Source of the DNA: Flavobacteriales bacterium
GTDB lineage: Bacteria; Bacteroidota; Bacteroidia; Flavobacteriales; BACL11
Reading direction: 5' to 3'
NCBI GenBank assembly: GCA_002683775.1
Contig: NYTT01000057.1
Location: 1-8,655 of the forward strand
Length of the DNA: 8,655 nucleotides
The notes beneath the pieces are model-generated. The model saw nothing but the letters and a program-made list of their open reading frames with translations, was not told where the DNA came from and ran no database searches. Below, in pieces: positions 7,261 through 8,655 of the stretch; positions within the stretch are counted from its first letter, which is position 1; every line of letters begins with the position of its first letter. The translations under genes and the position numbers were made by a program.

Positions 7261-7292
7261 CAAAACTATTAAATTTGTTTAATTATGTACAA
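7261..7292 (-). promoter_or_regulatory. Bacteroidota-type promoter of the CAU tRNA
   Basis: On the minus strand TTG (7292-7290) is followed after 21 bp by TAGTTTTG (7268-7261). This is a full match to the Bacteroidota primary sigma consensus TTG-N17-23-TAnnTTTG. The -7 box ends 17 bp before the tRNA 5' end. It is the best promoter match I found in the window, and it overlaps the divergent promoter region of the HAD gene. Confidence 0.65.
7270..7277 (+). promoter_or_regulatory. Putative -7 element for the HAD phosphatase gene
   Basis: TAAATTTG at 7270-7277 matches TAnnTTTG and lies 24 bp before the chosen ATG at 7302, giving a leader of roughly 17-20 nt. At the -33 position only TTA (7251-7253) is present, so the match is partial. 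It sits between the -7 and -33 boxes of the opposite tRNA promoter. Confidence 0.35.
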
Positions 7293-7301
7293 CTTTGTGG
7301 T

Positions 7302-7922
7302 ATGAAAAATATAAAAGCTATAATTTTAGACTTAGGAGGTGTTATTTTAAATATAAATTATCAAAAAACAATTAATAGATTTGAAAATATTGGTGTCAAA
7401 AGAGCAAGCTCTTTATATTCAAAGCAGAAACAAAATAATCTATTTGATCAAATTGAAACAGGCGCTATTTCAGAGAAAGAATTCTTAAATGGCATACAGA
7501 ATTTAGCATATAAAACAACTCATAACGAAATAAGAAAAGCATGGAATTCAATGATTTTGAATTTACCTGATTCAAGAATAAAATCAATACAAAAAGTTAA
7601 ACCAAAATTTAAAATATTTTTATTAAGTAATACAAATAGTATCCACATAAACGAATTTAAGAGAAAAATTGGTGATTTAGAATATTATAAGTTTTATAAC
7701 CTCTTTGAAAAAATTTACTATTCTCATGAAATTGGGCACAGGAAACCTAATATAGAAGCCTTCCAAATTATTCTAAATGAAAATAATCTAATAGCAAATG
7801 AGGTGCTTTTCATTGATGATTCTTATCAACATATTAAAGCTGCGAAAACATTATCAATCAATACTCATCATTTAAAAGATGATGAAGATTTAACAGCTAT
7901 ACTTGCTGACATAACTCAATGA
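7302..7922 (+). CDS. HAD-superfamily phosphatase (YihX-like)
   Basis: The 206-residue product is a cytoplasmic haloacid dehalogenase-type hydrolase, expected to dephosphorylate a small phosphorylated metabolite. Motif I is ILDLGGVI with nucleophile D10. Motif II is LLSNTN with S109. Motif III is GHRKPN with K148. Motif IV is FIDDS with D172 and D173 for magnesium. The DLGGV form of motif I, with Gly instead of the usual second Asp, is normal in the YihX-like group, so it does not mean loss of function. The helical cap lies at about residues 18-95. The start is the ATG at 7302: a longer frame back to 7236 would begin inside the opposite-strand tRNA, and MKNIKAIILDLGG is a natural N-terminus. 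The last 26 bp overlap the end of the epimerase gene on the other strand. The substrate is not predictable from sequence. Confidence 0.92.
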   Translation: MKNIKAIILDLGGVILNINYQKTINRFENIGVKRASSLYSKQKQNNLFDQIETGAISEKEFLNGIQNLAYKTTHNEIRKAWNSMILNLPDSRIKSIQKVKPKFKIFLLSNTNSIHINEFKRKIGDLEYYKFYNLFEKIYYSHEIGHRKPNIEAFQIILNENNLIANEVLFIDDSYQHIKAAKTLSINTHHLKDDEDLTAILADITQ

Positions 7923-8295
7923 GAACACCGTTGGTGTCTTTAGGGTGAAGAAAACATATTAATTTTGCATCAGCACCTCTCTTAGGTTGATCGCTTAAAA
8001 GACGTATTCCTTCCCTTTTCAATCTATTCATTTCTGCAGTTATATCACTCACATCAATTGCAATATGATGAATTCCTTCACTATTTTTTTTAAGAAATTT
8101 GGAGATTGGGCTAGTAGCACTTGTAGCAGCTACTAATTCAATTTTATTTTTTCCAATCTTGAAGAAAGAAGTTTGCACTCCTTCTAAATCAACTTGTTCA
8201 GATTTATAAGGTTTACGACCTAGGATTTTTGTAAATAGAATATTAGATTCTTCTATGTTTTTTACAGCAATACCAATATGCTCAATTTTATTCAT
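7897..8295 (-). CDS. mce: Methylmalonyl-CoA epimerase
   Basis: The 132-residue product is a vicinal-oxygen-chelate fold enzyme. It interconverts (R)- and (S)-methylmalonyl-CoA in the cytoplasm, linking propionyl-CoA carboxylase and methylmalonyl-CoA mutase. Family signatures are MNKIEHIGIAV at the N-terminus (H6, metal ligand), NKIELVAA (about 50-57), SPISKFL (62-68), EGIHHIAIDV (73-82, ligand H77), CFLHPKDTNGV and the terminal LIELCQ (ligand E127). Length is typical. The start is ATG at 8295; a frame opening at a TTG five codons upstream would overlap the preceding gene and adds residues not usual for the family. It starts 5 bp after the PorP/SprF-like stop, so the two probably share an mRNA. 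No mutase or carboxylase genes are in the window. Its end overlaps the HAD gene by 26 bp. Confidence 0.93.
   Translation of the reverse strand: MNKIEHIGIAVKNIEESNILFTKILGRKPYKSEQVDLEGVQTSFFKIGKNKIELVAATSATSPISKFLKKNSEGIHHIAIDVSDITAEMNRLKREGIRLLSDQPKRGADAKLICFLHPKDTNGVLIELCQQV
7923..7941 (+). terminator. Possible weak terminator hairpin after the HAD gene, inside mce
   Basis: Directly after the HAD stop, ACACC (7925-7929) pairs with GGTGT (7933-7937) across a 3-base loop, followed by CTTTAGG. A bulged G-C pair could extend the stem. The stem is short and the T-run is poor. The DNA also encodes the conserved Asp-Thr-Asn-Gly-Val of the epimerase on the other strand, so the repeat may be coincidental. 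Confidence 0.25.
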
Positions 8296-8300
8296 AGAAG

Positions 8301-8655
8301 TTACTGCCAAAAACCTATATGTCTTTGGGTTGACATTGTTTCTATTCTAAAAGTAATACCGATTTCATGTGTGCCATAATTATAATTCATTATTTCACCT
8401 ACAAACGTATGATCATATGAGTATGACAAATGCATACTCCCTTTTGTAAAACCAAAGCCGAAGATTGCTGAACCACTTGACCTATATGACAAACTTGCCC
8501 AAGTTTTTTCTAAAAATATTATTCTAGCATTAAGATCTGTAATATTTGGTTGATACTGCATTTTTCTAATTAAAAAAGAAGGTTCAAGCTGCCAATCGTT
8601 GTTAATTATCTGAAACTTATACCCACCAGTTCCAAAATAATTTCTGTACTTAATA
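8301..8655 (-). CDS. PorP/SprF-like type IX secretion outer-membrane protein, 3' part
   Basis: This frame stays open from the stop TAA (8303-8301) to the window edge, giving the last 118 residues of a protein whose 5' end lies beyond 8655. The first complete codon read is at 8654. The ATG at 8561 is internal: the preceding residues YFGTGGYKFQ, NNDWQLEPSFLIR continue the same domain. The segment resembles the C-terminal beta-barrel of PorP/SprF proteins: alternating strands such as ARIIFLEKTWASLSYRSSG, GSMHLSYSYDHT and the ending GTHEIGITFRI. After this usual end comes a short tail, ETMSTQRHIGFWQ. These outer-membrane proteins work with the type IX secretion system and often accompany large secreted adhesins, so such a gene may lie upstream outside the window. 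The mce gene follows after 5 bp. Confidence 0.85.
   Translation of the reverse strand, partial: IKYRNYFGTGGYKFQIINNDWQLEPSFLIRKMQYQPNITDLNARIIFLEKTWASLSYRSSGSAIFGFGFTKGSMHLSYSYDHTFVGEIMNYNYGTHEIGITFRIETMSTQRHIGFWQ

Noticed and set aside
7236..7301. N-terminal extension of the HAD frame starting inside the tRNA gene
   Set aside because: The extra 22 residues come from antisense of the tRNA 5' end and its promoter. The ATG at 7302 gives the normal HAD N-terminus.
7329..7343. Missing second Asp in HAD motif I as a sign of a dead enzyme
   Set aside because: DLGGV-type motifs are normal in the YihX-like group, and all other catalytic motifs are present.
8296..8310. Earlier TTG start for mce (five extra residues)
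   Set aside because: It would overlap the end of the PorP/SprF-like gene, and the ATG at 8295 starts exactly at the family's conserved MNKIEHIGIAV.
8301..8561. A complete 86-residue protein starting at ATG 8561
   Set aside because: The frame stays open to the window edge and the residues before the ATG continue the PorP/SprF-like barrel, so this is an internal methionine of a truncated gene.

Overview
The window looks like core chromosome of a low-GC member of the Bacteroidota, most likely a marine or aquatic Flavobacteriales-type bacterium. The main pointers are a DUF2723 membrane protein of the flavobacterial kind, a PorP/SprF-like type IX secretion protein, a DUF4197 lipid-envelope-era periplasmic protein family common in this phylum, TAnnTTTG promoter elements, tRNA genes without encoded CCA, and the near absence of Shine-Dalgarno sequences. 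The genus cannot be fixed from this sequence. No mobile element, CRISPR array, phage gene or defence island is visible.

Layout. A minus-strand tRNA-Gln(UUG) occupies the left edge (7-79). A 139-bp AT-rich spacer separates it from a plus-strand pair: a 1032-residue DUF2723/GT117-like membrane protein (219-3317) and, two bases after its stop, a polysaccharide deacetylase that starts with TTG (3320-3931). This pair runs tail-to-tail, with an 11-bp coding overlap, into a tightly packed minus-strand operon. In order of transcription the operon encodes a secreted DUF4197 protein (7104-6388), a membrane-anchored coiled-coil protein (6391-5471), exodeoxyribonuclease III (5471-4707, GTG start) and a class I SAM-dependent methyltransferase (4697-3921). 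The four genes are joined by a 4-bp overlap, a 1-bp overlap and a 9-bp gap.

Upstream of that operon lie a clear rho-independent terminator and a minus-strand tRNA with anticodon CAU (7170-7243), best read as tRNA-Ile2. Its promoter overlaps a divergent promoter for a HAD phosphatase (7302-7922). The HAD gene overlaps, tail-to-tail by 26 bp, a methylmalonyl-CoA epimerase gene (7897-8295). The epimerase gene follows, with a 5-bp gap, the 3' part of a PorP/SprF-like gene that runs off the right edge (8301 to beyond 8655).

How the genes work together. The DUF2723 protein and the deacetylase plausibly act on envelope or protein-linked glycans. The minus-strand operon mixes envelope-directed proteins of unknown role with a DNA-repair nuclease and a methyltransferase, so co-expression is clear but a shared pathway is not. 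The epimerase belongs to propionyl-CoA/methylmalonyl-CoA metabolism. I found no convincing case for a new biological system. The points most worth a second look are the uncharacterised coiled-coil protein in a translationally coupled operon with xth, the coupled glycan-gene pair, and the compact overlapping gene ends and promoters.
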